From: Pseudolabrys sp.
Lineage (GTDB): Bacteria > Pseudomonadota > Alphaproteobacteria > Rhizobiales > Xanthobacteraceae
DNA: 64,000 nucleotides
Reading direction: 5' to 3'
NCBI GenBank assembly: GCA_029980465.1
Contig: JARYIJ010000001.1
Coordinates: 1,947,749-2,011,748, forward strand
The notes beneath the pieces are model-generated. The model had not been told where the DNA came from and did no database searches. It saw nothing but the letters and a program-made list of their open reading frames with translations. How positions within the stretch are numbered: position 1 is the stretch's first letter; each line of letters starts with the position of its first letter. Positions 32,930 to 42,149 of the stretch are shown piece after piece. The translations under genes and the position numbers were made by a program.

Positions 32930-35215
32930 ATGGCTGGCTTTTCATTTCGGCGGGATGTGGTCACCAAGCCGATCTTCGGTGGAGCCAAACACGCGCTGCC
33001 GTCTTTGTCGGAGACCGAGCGCGAGGCGATCGAAGCCGGCGACGTCTGGTGGGACGCCGATCTGTTCGGTGGCAACCCGGACTGGACCAAGCTGCTGGCC
33101 TTCGCGCCGGCCAGGCTCTCCGAGGAGGAGCAGCGCTTCATGGACGGGCCGGTCGAAGAGCTATGCGCCATGCTCGACGACTGGCAGATCAACTGGACGT
33201 TGCGCGATCTGCCGCGCGAGGTCTGGGCCTACCTCAAGGCGAAGAAGTTTTTCGCCATGATCATCCCAAAGGAATACGGCGGGCTCGGCTTCTCGAATTA
33301 CGCGCACTCCGAGGTGATCCGCAAATTGTCGTCGCGGTCGATCTCGGCGGCGGTGACCGCGATGGTACCGAACTCGCTGGGCCCGGGCGAACTGCTGATC
33401 AAGTTCGGCACCAAGGCGCAGCAGGATTACTGGCTGCCGCGGCTGGCGACCGGCGAAGAGATCCCCTGCTTCGGCCTGACCAGCCCGGAGGCCGGCTCCG
33501 ACGCTGCCTCGATGATCGACTCCGGCGTTGTCTGCCACGGCACCTACGAGGGCAAGGACACGCTCGGCATCCGCCTCAACTGGCACAAGCGCTACATCAC
33601 GCTGGCGCCGGTCGCGACCGTGCTCGGTCTCGCCTTCAAGCTCTACGATCCCGACCATCTGCTCGGCGATCGCGAGGAGATCGGCATCACGCTCGCGCTG
33701 GTGCCGACGCATCTGCCCGGCATTGAGATCGGCCGGCGCCATCTGCCGGCGATGCACGTGTTCCAGAATGGCCCGAATTGGGGCCACGACGTCTTCATCG
33801 CGATGGACAACGTGATCGGCGGCGTCGATCAGGTCGGCAAGGGCTGGAAGATGCTGATGAGCGCGCTGGCCGCCGGCCGCGGCATCTCACTGCCGTCGCT
33901 GTCGGCCGCCGGCGCGTCGTTCACGGCTCATGTGACCGGCGCTTACGCCCGTATCCGCGAGCAGTTTCATGTGTCGATCGCCAAGTTCGAGGCGATCCAG
34001 GAGCGGCTCGGACGCCTTGCCGCGACCGCGTATCTGCTCGACGCCGCGCGCCGCATGACCTGCGCCGCGCTCGACGACGGCCACCATCCGGCGGTGGTCA
34101 CGGCGATCATGAAGTCGCAGGCGACCGACCGCATGCGCGTGTCGGTCAACGACGCGATGGACGTCCACGGCGGCAAGGGCATCATCGAGGGCCGGCTCAA
34201 TTATCTCGGCAGCCTTTATCGTGGCGTGCCGATCGGCATCACGGTGGAAGGCGCCAACATCGTCACCCGTGCGCTGATCCAGTTCGGGCAAGGCGCGATC
34301 CGCAGCCATCCCTATCTCCTGAAGGAGATGATGGCTCTGCAAAACCCGGATTACGCGCAAGGGCTCGACGAATTCGACAAGGCGTTCTGGGGCCATGTCG
34401 GCCACAGCATCGCCAACACGTTCCGCGCCTGGACGCGGGCGTGGACCGGCGGCCTGTTGGCGCCCGCGCCGGATGCGGGCGCCGCGTCGCGCTACTACAA
34501 GCAACTCGGCCGCTATGCTTCAGCCTTTGCTCTCGCCGTCGACCTCGCGCTGCTCAGTCTCGGCGGCGGCTTGAAGCGGCAGGAGATGCTGTCGGCGCGT
34601 TTCGGCGACATCCTCTCGGAGCTCTATTTGTCGAGTGCGGCGCTCAAACGCTGGAACGACGAGGGCCGCCAGCCCGACGACCTGCCGCTGCTTGCCTACT
34701 GCATGGAGTCGAGCTTCGCCACCATCGAGATGCGCTTCGACGAGGTCATCGCCAATTTCCCGGTGCGTCCCGTCGCCTGGCTGTTGCGCGTCCTGGTGCA
34801 GCCGTTCGGCCCGCGCCGCCGCGGCCCATCCGACAGCGTCATGATCGCCTGCGCGAACATCATCACCAGCCCTTGTGCCGCGCGCGATCGGCTCACCGTC
34901 GACCTCTACAAGTCGACTAACGTCGCTGGCGACCATCATGACGGCGTCGCGATCCTCGCGCGCGCCTTCGAGATGGTCGTTGCCGCGCAGCCAATCCGTG
35001 ACAAGATGCACGCGGCGCGGGTGCGCGACGCCGATCAGGCCCTGAAACAGGGCACGATCACCGCCGATGAAGCTGCGCAGCTCAAGGCCGTGGCGGAAGC
35101 GGTGTCGGCCGCCGTTGCGGTCAACGATTTCGCGCCGGAGGAGCTGACCTCTCGCGACGCCCAGAGCGGAGACACATCATTTCAACCGACATCGCACCGG
35201 CCGGCGGCAGAGTGA
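32930..35215 (+). CDS. Long acyl-CoA dehydrogenase (FadE-like)
   Basis: A 761-residue flavoenzyme with an N-terminal acyl-CoA dehydrogenase core (FFAMIIPKEYGGLGFS, then CFGLTSPEAGSDAASM, then DVHGGKGIIEG) and a long C-terminal DUF1974-like domain (from about residue 480). This is the layout of the FadE enzymes that start fatty-acid beta-oxidation with an ETF acceptor. The start has a clear GGGGAG seven bases upstream. The stop overlaps the thiolase GTG start, so it heads an overlapping operon. Confidence 0.92.
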   Translation: MAGFSFRRDVVTKPIFGGAKHALPSLSETEREAIEAGDVWWDADLFGGNPDWTKLLAFAPARLSEEEQRFMDGPVEELCAMLDDWQINWTLRDLPREVWAYLKAKKFFAMIIPKEYGGLGFSNYAHSEVIRKLSSRSISAAVTAMVPNSLGPGELLIKFGTKAQQDYWLPRLATGEEIPCFGLTSPEAGSDAASMIDSGVVCHGTYEGKDTLGIRLNWHKRYITLAPVATVLGLAFKLYDPDHLLGDREEIGITLALVPTHLPGIEIGRRHLPAMHVFQNGPNWGHDVFIAMDNVIGGVDQVGKGWKMLMSALAAGRGISLPSLSAAGASFTAHVTGAYARIREQFHVSIAKFEAIQERLGRLAATAYLLDAARRMTCAALDDGHHPAVVTAIMKSQATDRMRVSVNDAMDVHGGKGIIEGRLNYLGSLYRGVPIGITVEGANIVTRALIQFGQGAIRSHPYLLKEMMALQNPDYAQGLDEFDKAFWGHVGHSIANTFRAWTRAWTGGLLAPAPDAGAASRYYKQLGRYASAFALAVDLALLSLGGGLKRQEMLSARFGDILSELYLSSAALKRWNDEGRQPDDLPLLAYCMESSFATIEMRFDEVIANFPVRPVAWLLRVLVQPFGPRRRGPSDSVMIACANIITSPCAARDRLTVDLYKSTNVAGDHHDGVAILARAFEMVVAAQPIRDKMHAARVRDADQALKQGTITADEAAQLKAVAEAVSAAVAVNDFAPEELTSRDAQSGDTSFQPTSHRPAAE

Positions 35216-36498
35216 GCAATCGGCCCGTTTACATCATCGACGGCAGCCGCACGCCCTTCATCAAGGCGCGCGGCAAGCCCGGCCCCTTCACGCCGGTCGA
35301 CCTTGCCGTGCAATGCGGCCGGCCGCTGCTGATGCGCCAGCCCTTCGCGCCGCATCAGTTCGACCAGGTCATCCTCGGCTGCGTCAATGTCATCGCCGAC
35401 GAGATGAACCCGGCGCGCGTCGCCGCGCTGCGGCTCGGCATGGGTGAGGACATGGTCGCCTTCACCGTGCAGATCAATTGCGGCTCCGGCATGCAGTCGA
35501 TCGATACGGCCTACCGCTACATCCAGAACAGCACGTCCGACCTCATCCTTGCCGGCGGTGCCGAGGCCTTGAGCCACGCGCCACTCGTCTTTAATCGACA
35601 GGCGGTCGGTTGGTACGCCAGGCTGTTCGGCGCGCGTGGCCTTGGCGCCAGGCTTGCTGCCTTCGCCGCGTTCCGCCCCTCAATGCTGACGCCTGTGATT
35701 GGCCTCGAGCGCGGCCTCACCGATCCGATCACCGACCTCAACATGGGCCAGACCGCCGAGCTCGTCAGTCATCTGTTCCACATCACGCGCCGCCAGGCCG
35801 ACGAATACGCGGCCGAGAGCCAGCAGCGCCTCGCCAAGGCGCAGGCCGAAGGTCTGCTCAGGGACGAGGTCGAGCCAGCCTTCGCCCGTGACGGCACCGT
35901 GTTCGATCACGACGACGGTGTGCGGCCCGACAGCACAGCGGAGAGCCTCGCCAAGCTCAAGCCGGCGTTCGAGCGGCCGTGGGGCAAGGTGACCCCGGGC
36001 AACTCGTCGCAGATCACCGATGGCGCATCGTGGGTGATCCTTGCCTCGGAAGATGCCGTGAAAGAGCACAAGCTGACCCCGAAAGCCGTCATCGTCGACA
36101 GCGAATGGTCGGCGCTCGACCCGTCCGTCATGGGCCTCGGTCCAGTCTATTGCTCGACCGCGCTGTTGAAGCGTCATGGTCTCGCGCTCTCCGACATCGA
36201 GTTGTGGGAGCTCAACGAAGCCTTCGCCGCGCAAGTGCTCGGCTGTCTCGCTGCCTGGGAAGATGCCGAGTTCTGCCGCGACGCGCTCGGCCTCGATAAA
36301 CCGGCTGGCCGTATTCCGCGTGACCGCATCAACGCCGACGGCGGCGCGATCGGCGCCGGCCATCCGGTTGGCGCCAGCGGCAACCGCATCGTCTTGCATC
36401 TCGTCAACGCCATGAAGCGTCTCGGCTTCAAGCGCGGCATCGCCACCGAATGCATCGGTGGCGGGCAGGGTGGTGCCATGCTGATCGAGACGGTGTGA
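35212..36498 (+). CDS. Thiolase (acetyl-CoA C-acyltransferase, FadA/FadI-like)
   Basis: A 428-residue thiolase with nucleophile Cys90 (QINCGSGMQS), LNEAFAAQ, the His in GAGHPVGASG and the second Cys in ECIGGGQGGA. It cleaves 3-ketoacyl-CoA in the last step of beta-oxidation. Starts with GTG, overlapping the FadE-like stop by four bases, and is followed after 7 bases by the FadB-like gene. Confidence 0.93.
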   Translation: MSNRPVYIIDGSRTPFIKARGKPGPFTPVDLAVQCGRPLLMRQPFAPHQFDQVILGCVNVIADEMNPARVAALRLGMGEDMVAFTVQINCGSGMQSIDTAYRYIQNSTSDLILAGGAEALSHAPLVFNRQAVGWYARLFGARGLGARLAAFAAFRPSMLTPVIGLERGLTDPITDLNMGQTAELVSHLFHITRRQADEYAAESQQRLAKAQAEGLLRDEVEPAFARDGTVFDHDDGVRPDSTAESLAKLKPAFERPWGKVTPGNSSQITDGASWVILASEDAVKEHKLTPKAVIVDSEWSALDPSVMGLGPVYCSTALLKRHGLALSDIELWELNEAFAAQVLGCLAAWEDAEFCRDALGLDKPAGRIPRDRINADGGAIGAGHPVGASGNRIVLHLVNAMKRLGFKRGIATECIGGGQGGAMLIETV

Positions 36499-36505
36499 GG
36501 CACTC

Positions 36506-38617
36506 ATGAGCAAAGCCCCTGCACCGAAGCCCGCCCTCGCCATTCTCGGCGACCGCGACCTCGAACTCGGTCCGTTCGACGCCGGCGAAACCGACACCGG
36601 CCCATGGCAGCACTGGCGGCTGCGCACAGACGAGGACAATATCGCCTGGCTGCTGTTCGACAAGAAGGATGCCAGCGCCAACACGCTTGACGAGGCGACG
36701 CTCATCGAATTGAACGCCGTGCTCGACAAGATCGAGCAGGAGCGGCCGCGCGGCCTCGTCATCCGTTCCGCCAAGCCGAGCGGCTTCATCGCCGGCGCCG
36801 ATATCGCCCAGTTCCGCGCCGCGACCGATCCGGCGCAAATCGAGGCAATGCTAACCAAGGGTCACGCCGTGCTCGACCGGCTCGACAACCTGCCGCTATC
36901 GACGGTTGCCGTGATCCACGGCTTTTGTCTCGGCGGCGGTCTCGAAGTGGCGCTCGCCTGTGACAAGCGCATCGCCATCGATGACGCCAGCTTCGGCTTC
37001 CCGGAGGTGCTGCTCGGCCTGCACCCCGGCCTCGGCGGCACGGTTCGACTGCCGCGCCTGATCAATCCGGTGCAGGCGATGACGATGATGCTGACCGGCA
37101 AGACCGAGCGCACCCGCCGTGCCAGGTCGCTCGGCATCGTCGACGCCGTCACGAAAGAGCGGCACGTCCGCGGCGCCGTAAAGGCTGCCGTCAATGGCGA
37201 TCTGAAGACCCACTCGCAGGGCTTCCTCGACAAGCTGCTCGGCTCGGCGCCGGTGCGCCCCATCCTGGCCTCGCGCATGCGCAGTGAAGCCTCAAAGAGG
37301 GCGCCGGAGAAATTCTATCCCGCGCCCTACGCCCTGATCGACCTGTGGGTCCACCACGGCGGCAGCCGCACGGCGATGCAACGCGAGGAGATCAAGTCGT
37401 TCGCGCAGCTCCTTGTCACCGACACGTCGCGCAATCTCGTCCGCGTGTTCTTCCTGCGCGAGAAGCTGAAAGGTCTCGCCAAGGGTGAGTTCAAGGGCCG
37501 CCGCGTCCATGTGATCGGCGCCGGCGCGATGGGCGGCGACATCGCGGCCTGGTGCGCGTGGCACGGCTTTGTTGTCACGCTCGCCGACATGAAGCCGGAG
37601 CCGCTCGCCGGCGCAGTCAAGCGGGCCGCCGAACTCTATGGCAAGATCAATCACGGTGATCGCCGCAAGCTGCGCGACGCGCTCGACCGCCTGATCCCCG
37701 ATCTCGCCGGCCACGGCGCCTCTTCCGCCGACCTCATCATCGAGGCGGTGCCGGAGAAGCTCGACCTCAAGCAGAAGGTGTTCGCCAGCGTCGAGCCGAG
37801 GATGAAGCCGGGCGCGATCCTCGCCACCAACACGTCGAGCATCCCGCTCGAGCAGTTGCGCGAAGGTCTCAGGCGGCCAGAGCGCCTCATCGGTATCCAC
37901 TTTTTCAATCCTGTCTCGCGCATGCAGCTTGTCGAGGTGGTGAGCCACGACAAGGTCGCCAATGACGTGATCACTGTTGCCCGCGCCTTCCTCGGCGAGA
38001 TCGACCGCTTGCCGGCGCCAGTGAAGAGCGAGCCCGGCTTCCTCGTCAACCGCGCGCTGACGCCGTACATGTTGGAAGCAATGGTGATGCTCAACGACGG
38101 CGTGAAAAAAGAAACCATCGACAAGGCCGCCGAGGATTTCGGCATGCCGATGGGCCCGATCGAGCTCGCCGACGAGGTCGGTCTCGACATCTGCCTGCAC
38201 GTCGCCGAGATGCTGCGCGGAAGCCTGCCGGACCTGCCGTTGCCGCCGAAATGGTTGATCGACAAGGTCGAGAAGGGTGAGCTGGGCAAGAAGACCGGCA
38301 AGGGCTTCTACGAGTGGAAGGACGGCCGCGCCGTCAAGTCGGGCGAAGCCGGCGCGCCGCCAGCCGATATGGCGGATCGTCTGATCCTGCCGATGCTCAA
38401 TGTCTGCATGGAATGCCTGCGCACGGGCGTCGTGCCCGGCGACGAGATCGATGATGGCGCGATGATCTTCGCCACCGGATTCGCGCCATTTCGCGGCGGG
38501 CCGATGCACTACGCGCGCACGCGCGGCATTGCCGACGTGCATCAAACGCTGACGCGGCTCGCGGCCAAATACGGCCCGCGCTTCGAGCCCGATCCCGGCT
38601 GGGACAATTGGAAATGA
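36506..38617 (+). CDS. FadB-like enoyl-CoA hydratase/3-hydroxyacyl-CoA dehydrogenase
   Basis: A 703-residue bifunctional enzyme. The N-terminal enoyl-CoA hydratase domain (about residues 30-220) has GFIAGADIAQF and FCLGGGLEVALACD; the NAD-binding domain has VHVIGAGAMGGDIAAW (about 332). The C-terminal hydroxyacyl-CoA dehydrogenase part has IGIHFFNPVSRMQLVEVV and KSEPGFLVNR. It performs two middle steps of beta-oxidation and pairs with the thiolase. Its stop overlaps the next gene by ATGA. Confidence 0.93.
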   Translation: MSKAPAPKPALAILGDRDLELGPFDAGETDTGPWQHWRLRTDEDNIAWLLFDKKDASANTLDEATLIELNAVLDKIEQERPRGLVIRSAKPSGFIAGADIAQFRAATDPAQIEAMLTKGHAVLDRLDNLPLSTVAVIHGFCLGGGLEVALACDKRIAIDDASFGFPEVLLGLHPGLGGTVRLPRLINPVQAMTMMLTGKTERTRRARSLGIVDAVTKERHVRGAVKAAVNGDLKTHSQGFLDKLLGSAPVRPILASRMRSEASKRAPEKFYPAPYALIDLWVHHGGSRTAMQREEIKSFAQLLVTDTSRNLVRVFFLREKLKGLAKGEFKGRRVHVIGAGAMGGDIAAWCAWHGFVVTLADMKPEPLAGAVKRAAELYGKINHGDRRKLRDALDRLIPDLAGHGASSADLIIEAVPEKLDLKQKVFASVEPRMKPGAILATNTSSIPLEQLREGLRRPERLIGIHFFNPVSRMQLVEVVSHDKVANDVITVARAFLGEIDRLPAPVKSEPGFLVNRALTPYMLEAMVMLNDGVKKETIDKAAEDFGMPMGPIELADEVGLDICLHVAEMLRGSLPDLPLPPKWLIDKVEKGELGKKTGKGFYEWKDGRAVKSGEAGAPPADMADRLILPMLNVCMECLRTGVVPGDEIDDGAMIFATGFAPFRGGPMHYARTRGIADVHQTLTRLAAKYGPRFEPDPGWDNWK

Positions 38618-40449
38618 CCACGGCCGGCGGCGGCCCCGCCGTCTTTCAGGACGCCGCGCGGCTTGCCGACAGCATCGTCGAACGCGTCGGCCGCACCATC
38701 GTGCTCGCGCTGCCGCTCGGCCTTGGCAAGGCCAACCACATCGCCAACGCGCTCTATGCCAAGGCGGCCGCGGATTCGTCGATCAAGCTGACGATCTTCA
38801 CAGGGCTGACTTTGGTCGCGCCGCATCCGAAGAACGAGTTGGAGCGGCGCTTCCTCGGCCCGGTCGCTGCGCGCGTGTTCGGCGGCTATCCGCCGCTCGC
38901 CTATGCCGAGGCGATCCGCGCTGGCACGCTGCCGCCGAATATCGTCGTCGACGAGTTCTTTCTTCAGGCCGGGGTGTGGCTTAATTCGCCGTACGCGCAG
39001 CAGCACTACATATCGGCGAACTACACCCACGCGCTCGCATGCGTGCTCGACCGCGGCGTCAATGTCGTGGCGCAGCTTGTCGCCCATCGCGGCGATACGT
39101 TCAGCCTGAGCTGCAATCCCGACCTCACGCTTGATTTGCTGGAGCTGCGGCGCAAGGGCAAAGCGAATTTCATCTTCGCCGGTGAAACGAACTCGGAGCT
39201 GCCGTTCATGGGTGGCGATGCGGCGATCGGCGCCGGCAAATTCGATCTGTTGCTCGACAACCCCGCGCTCGACTTCCCGCTGTTCGCGCCGCCGCGCGAG
39301 CCCATCACGCTGGCCGATTACGCTGCCGGCCTACATGCCGCGACTTTGGTACCCGATGGCGGCACGCTGCAGATCGGTATCGGCTCGCTGGGCGATGCGG
39401 TGACGCAGGCACTAGTCCTGCGGCACCGGAAAAATGAGGATTTCCAATCCCTTATCGCGCGCCTCGGCGCCCCTGGCGAAACGGCTCCGTTCGCCACCGG
39501 CCTCTACGCCTGTACCGAGATGCTGGTCGAAGGCCTGCTCGATCTTCACCGCGCCGGCATCCTCAAGCGCGAAGTTGACGGCGCGGTGCTGCACGCCGGG
39601 TTCTTCGTCGGCTCGCGTGCATTTTACAAGGCGCTGCGCGATATGCCGCCCGACATCGCCGCGAAATTCCGCATGACGTCAATCTCCTACGTCAACGCGT
39701 TGTACGGCGGCGAGGACAGCAAGCGCCAGGCGCGCGTCAAGGCGCGCTTCCTCAACGACGCCATGATGGCGACCTTGCTCGGCGACATCGTCTCCGACGG
39801 CCTCGAGGACGGCCGCGTCATCAGCGGCGTTGGCGGCCAGTACAATTTCGTCGCGCAGGCCTTCGCGCTGGAAGGGGCGCGAGCGGTGATGATCCTGCGC
39901 GCCAGCCGCGCGTCCGGCGGCAAAGCACAGTCGAACATCCGCTGGAGCTACGGCCACGTCACCATTCCGCGTCACTTGCGCGACATCGTCGTCACCGAAT
40001 ACGGCGTCGCCGATCTGCGTGGCAAGAGCGACCGCGACGTGATCGCCGCGATGCTCAACATCACGGATTCGCGCTGGCAGGGCGACTTGCTCCATCAGGC
40101 CAAGGAAGCCGGCAAGATCGAGCATGCTTATGAAATTCCGAAAGAGGCGAGGGACAACACGCCGGATGCCATCGCGCGCCAGCTCAAGCCGGCGCGGGAC
40201 TCCGGCCTGCTTCCGGATTTCCCGTTCAGCACCGACTTTACCGAGGTGGAGCGCAAGCTGCTTCCTGCGCTTCAGGCCCTCAAGCTGGCCTCAAAACGGG
40301 AGCTGCTTGAATTCATCCTGCGCGGGATGTCCCGTGGTCGGGCGGAGACAGATTGTCTCGAGCGCATGGGCCTGACGAAACCTCGGGGATTTCAGGACCG
40401 ATTGTATGCGACGTTCGTGCGCGGCGCATTGAGGCAGTCGCAAACCTAA
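38614..40449 (+). CDS. Acetyl-CoA hydrolase/transferase family protein
   Basis: A 611-residue class I CoA-transferase-like protein. The C-terminal half has the family features GTLQIGIGSLGDAVTQAL and DGRVISGVGGQYNFVAQAF, then RHLRDIVVTEYGVADLRGKSD. Family members move CoA between acetyl-CoA and an acid, or hydrolyse acyl-CoA. It is somewhat longer than the usual 430-550 residues. Translationally coupled to the FadB-like gene, so it may activate an acid substrate or release acid at the end of chain shortening. ATG at 38614 was preferred to TTG at 38608. Confidence 0.85.
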   Translation: MTTAGGGPAVFQDAARLADSIVERVGRTIVLALPLGLGKANHIANALYAKAAADSSIKLTIFTGLTLVAPHPKNELERRFLGPVAARVFGGYPPLAYAEAIRAGTLPPNIVVDEFFLQAGVWLNSPYAQQHYISANYTHALACVLDRGVNVVAQLVAHRGDTFSLSCNPDLTLDLLELRRKGKANFIFAGETNSELPFMGGDAAIGAGKFDLLLDNPALDFPLFAPPREPITLADYAAGLHAATLVPDGGTLQIGIGSLGDAVTQALVLRHRKNEDFQSLIARLGAPGETAPFATGLYACTEMLVEGLLDLHRAGILKREVDGAVLHAGFFVGSRAFYKALRDMPPDIAAKFRMTSISYVNALYGGEDSKRQARVKARFLNDAMMATLLGDIVSDGLEDGRVISGVGGQYNFVAQAFALEGARAVMILRASRASGGKAQSNIRWSYGHVTIPRHLRDIVVTEYGVADLRGKSDRDVIAAMLNITDSRWQGDLLHQAKEAGKIEHAYEIPKEARDNTPDAIARQLKPARDSGLLPDFPFSTDFTEVERKLLPALQALKLASKRELLEFILRGMSRGRAETDCLERMGLTKPRGFQDRLYATFVRGALRQSQT

Positions 40450-40470
40450 GCCGGCGCTATTGACCGGCTT
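40448..40470. terminator. Hairpin between convergent genes, weak terminator
   Basis: AAGCCGG (40448-40454), 9-base loop, CCGGCTT (40464-40470). It lies at the end of the beta-oxidation operon, facing the convergent lyase gene. Only a short T stretch follows. Confidence 0.45.
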
Positions 40471-40482
40471 TCAAACTCGGTC

Positions 40483-42135
40483 TCAGGTCGAATAGGTGGC
40501 GAAGGCCGCCGTGCCGGCGCGGGCGCGATGGTCCGTCTTGACGTTGACGAGCGCGACCGCGCCGCGGTCGACCTCGCGCTGCGCCCGATCGAGGGCTGGA
40601 CGGATGTCGGCGGGTTTCTCGACATATTCGCCGTAACAGCCGAGCGATTCGGCCATCTTGTCGAAGCGCGTATAGCCGAGGTTGCGGCCCGGTTTGTTGC
40701 CGTCCGGATCGGCGGTCCAGCCGCCGTTGAGGCTGACGACGCACAGGAGCGGCACGTTGTGACGCACCGCGGTGTCGAGCTCGAGCGCGTTCATGCCGAA
40801 CGAGCCGTCGCCGTGCACGACGATGACCTGCTTGTCGGGCTTGGCGATCTTGGCGCCGACGCCGAACGGCAATCCGACGCCCATGGTGCCGAAGGGCCCC
40901 GAATTGAGCCGGTGCCCCGGGACGAATGTCGGCATCGACTGGCGGCCGTAGTTGAGGATTTCCTGCCCATCGACCACCAGGATGGCATCGCGCCGCATGA
41001 AATTCTTGATCTCGTCGCACAGCCGCAGCGGATGGATCGGCGTATCGTCCATCGGCTTGTTGGCGCCCGGTGCCTCTCGTTTTGCCGCTTCGCCATCGGA
41101 CAGTTTTTTTCGCCAGCCCGCGAATAGATCGGCCTTGATGCGCTTGCCGCTGGCGTCGATCAACTGCCGCAACACCGCCTTGCAGTCGCCGACGATGCCG
41201 ATGTCGACCTTGCGCGGCGAGCTTGCGATCTCGTCGGCGTCGATGTCGATGCGCGCAATCCTGGCCGCCGCGTTGAAGCGCGGCGGCGCAGCGTGACCGA
41301 TGATGTAGTTCATGCGGGTGCCGGCGACCACGATCAAGTCAGCGTCGCGGAACGCCGATGAGCGCATCGTCAGGTACGAATAATCGTGGTCGTCCGGCAG
41401 CACGCCGCGGCCTTGCGGCGTGGTGTAGAACGGAATGCCGGTCTTCTCGACGAACTCCTGCAGCTCCGGCCAAGCCTGCGACCAGATCACGCCGCTGCCG
41501 GACAGGATGATCGGCTGTTTCGCCTTGGCGATCGCGTCGACCAGCGCGTCGACCTTGTTGGGATCGCCGAGCGGCCGCGCATCGAGCAAGGGCCGGCCCG
41601 ACAGGCTCCAATCGACCTGCTCCTCGGGAATTTTCGCGTAGAGGATGTCGCCGGGAAGATCGAGATAGACCGGGCCGGGTTTGCCGCTCATCGCCTTCTG
41701 GAAGGCGAAGTTCACCATCTCGGGAATACGCTTGATGTTGTAGACGCGATCCGCCCATTTGGTGCAGGGCTTCATGATGGCGAGCTGGTCGATCTCCTGA
41801 AACACCTGGCGGCCGTTCTGGCCGATCGGGCTCGAGCCGCCGATCGCCACCACCGGCGCGCAATCGATCAGCGCGTTGGCGATGCCGGTGGTGAGATTGA
41901 TCGTGCCGGGCCCGCTCGCCGCCATGCAGACGCCGGGCTTTTGCAACAGCCGGCTGTAGGCCTGCGCCATGAAGGCGGCCGATTGCTCGTGCCGCACGTC
42001 GAGCGGGCGGATGCCTTCCTTGATGCAGGACGACTCGGCGAGCAGCATCGGCCCGCCCATCAGGAAAAACAGGACGTCGACGCCTTCGTTCTTCAACGAT
42101 TTGGCCAGGATCTCCGAACCGGTGAGCTCCGTCAT
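40483..42135 (-). CDS. ThDP-dependent enzyme, 2-hydroxyacyl-CoA lyase/oxalyl-CoA decarboxylase-like
   Basis: A 550-residue thiamine-diphosphate enzyme of the acetolactate-synthase superfamily. The catalytic Glu is in RHEQSAAFMAQAY, the central domain has LIVVAGTRMNYIIG, and the ThDP-Mg motif is VVHGDGSFGMNALELDTAVRHN with NGGW. Relatives include acetolactate synthase, oxalyl-CoA decarboxylase and 2-hydroxyacyl-CoA lyase. A class III CoA transferase gene lies 14 bases upstream on the same strand, which favours a CoA-thioester substrate. The start has GGGGAG upstream. The exact substrate cannot be told. Confidence 0.82.
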   Translation of the reverse strand: MTELTGSEILAKSLKNEGVDVLFFLMGGPMLLAESSCIKEGIRPLDVRHEQSAAFMAQAYSRLLQKPGVCMAASGPGTINLTTGIANALIDCAPVVAIGGSSPIGQNGRQVFQEIDQLAIMKPCTKWADRVYNIKRIPEMVNFAFQKAMSGKPGPVYLDLPGDILYAKIPEEQVDWSLSGRPLLDARPLGDPNKVDALVDAIAKAKQPIILSGSGVIWSQAWPELQEFVEKTGIPFYTTPQGRGVLPDDHDYSYLTMRSSAFRDADLIVVAGTRMNYIIGHAAPPRFNAAARIARIDIDADEIASSPRKVDIGIVGDCKAVLRQLIDASGKRIKADLFAGWRKKLSDGEAAKREAPGANKPMDDTPIHPLRLCDEIKNFMRRDAILVVDGQEILNYGRQSMPTFVPGHRLNSGPFGTMGVGLPFGVGAKIAKPDKQVIVVHGDGSFGMNALELDTAVRHNVPLLCVVSLNGGWTADPDGNKPGRNLGYTRFDKMAESLGCYGEYVEKPADIRPALDRAQREVDRGAVALVNVKTDHRARAGTAAFATYST

Positions 42136-42149
42136 GTGCCGTCTCTCCC

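Noticed and set aside
33778..34920. 380-residue plus-strand frame
   Set aside because: Lies within the FadE-like gene in another frame and is extremely Arg-rich.
37292..38545. 417-residue minus-strand frame, His/Arg/Asp-rich
   Set aside because: Antisense to the FadB-like gene, with biased composition typical of a shadow frame.
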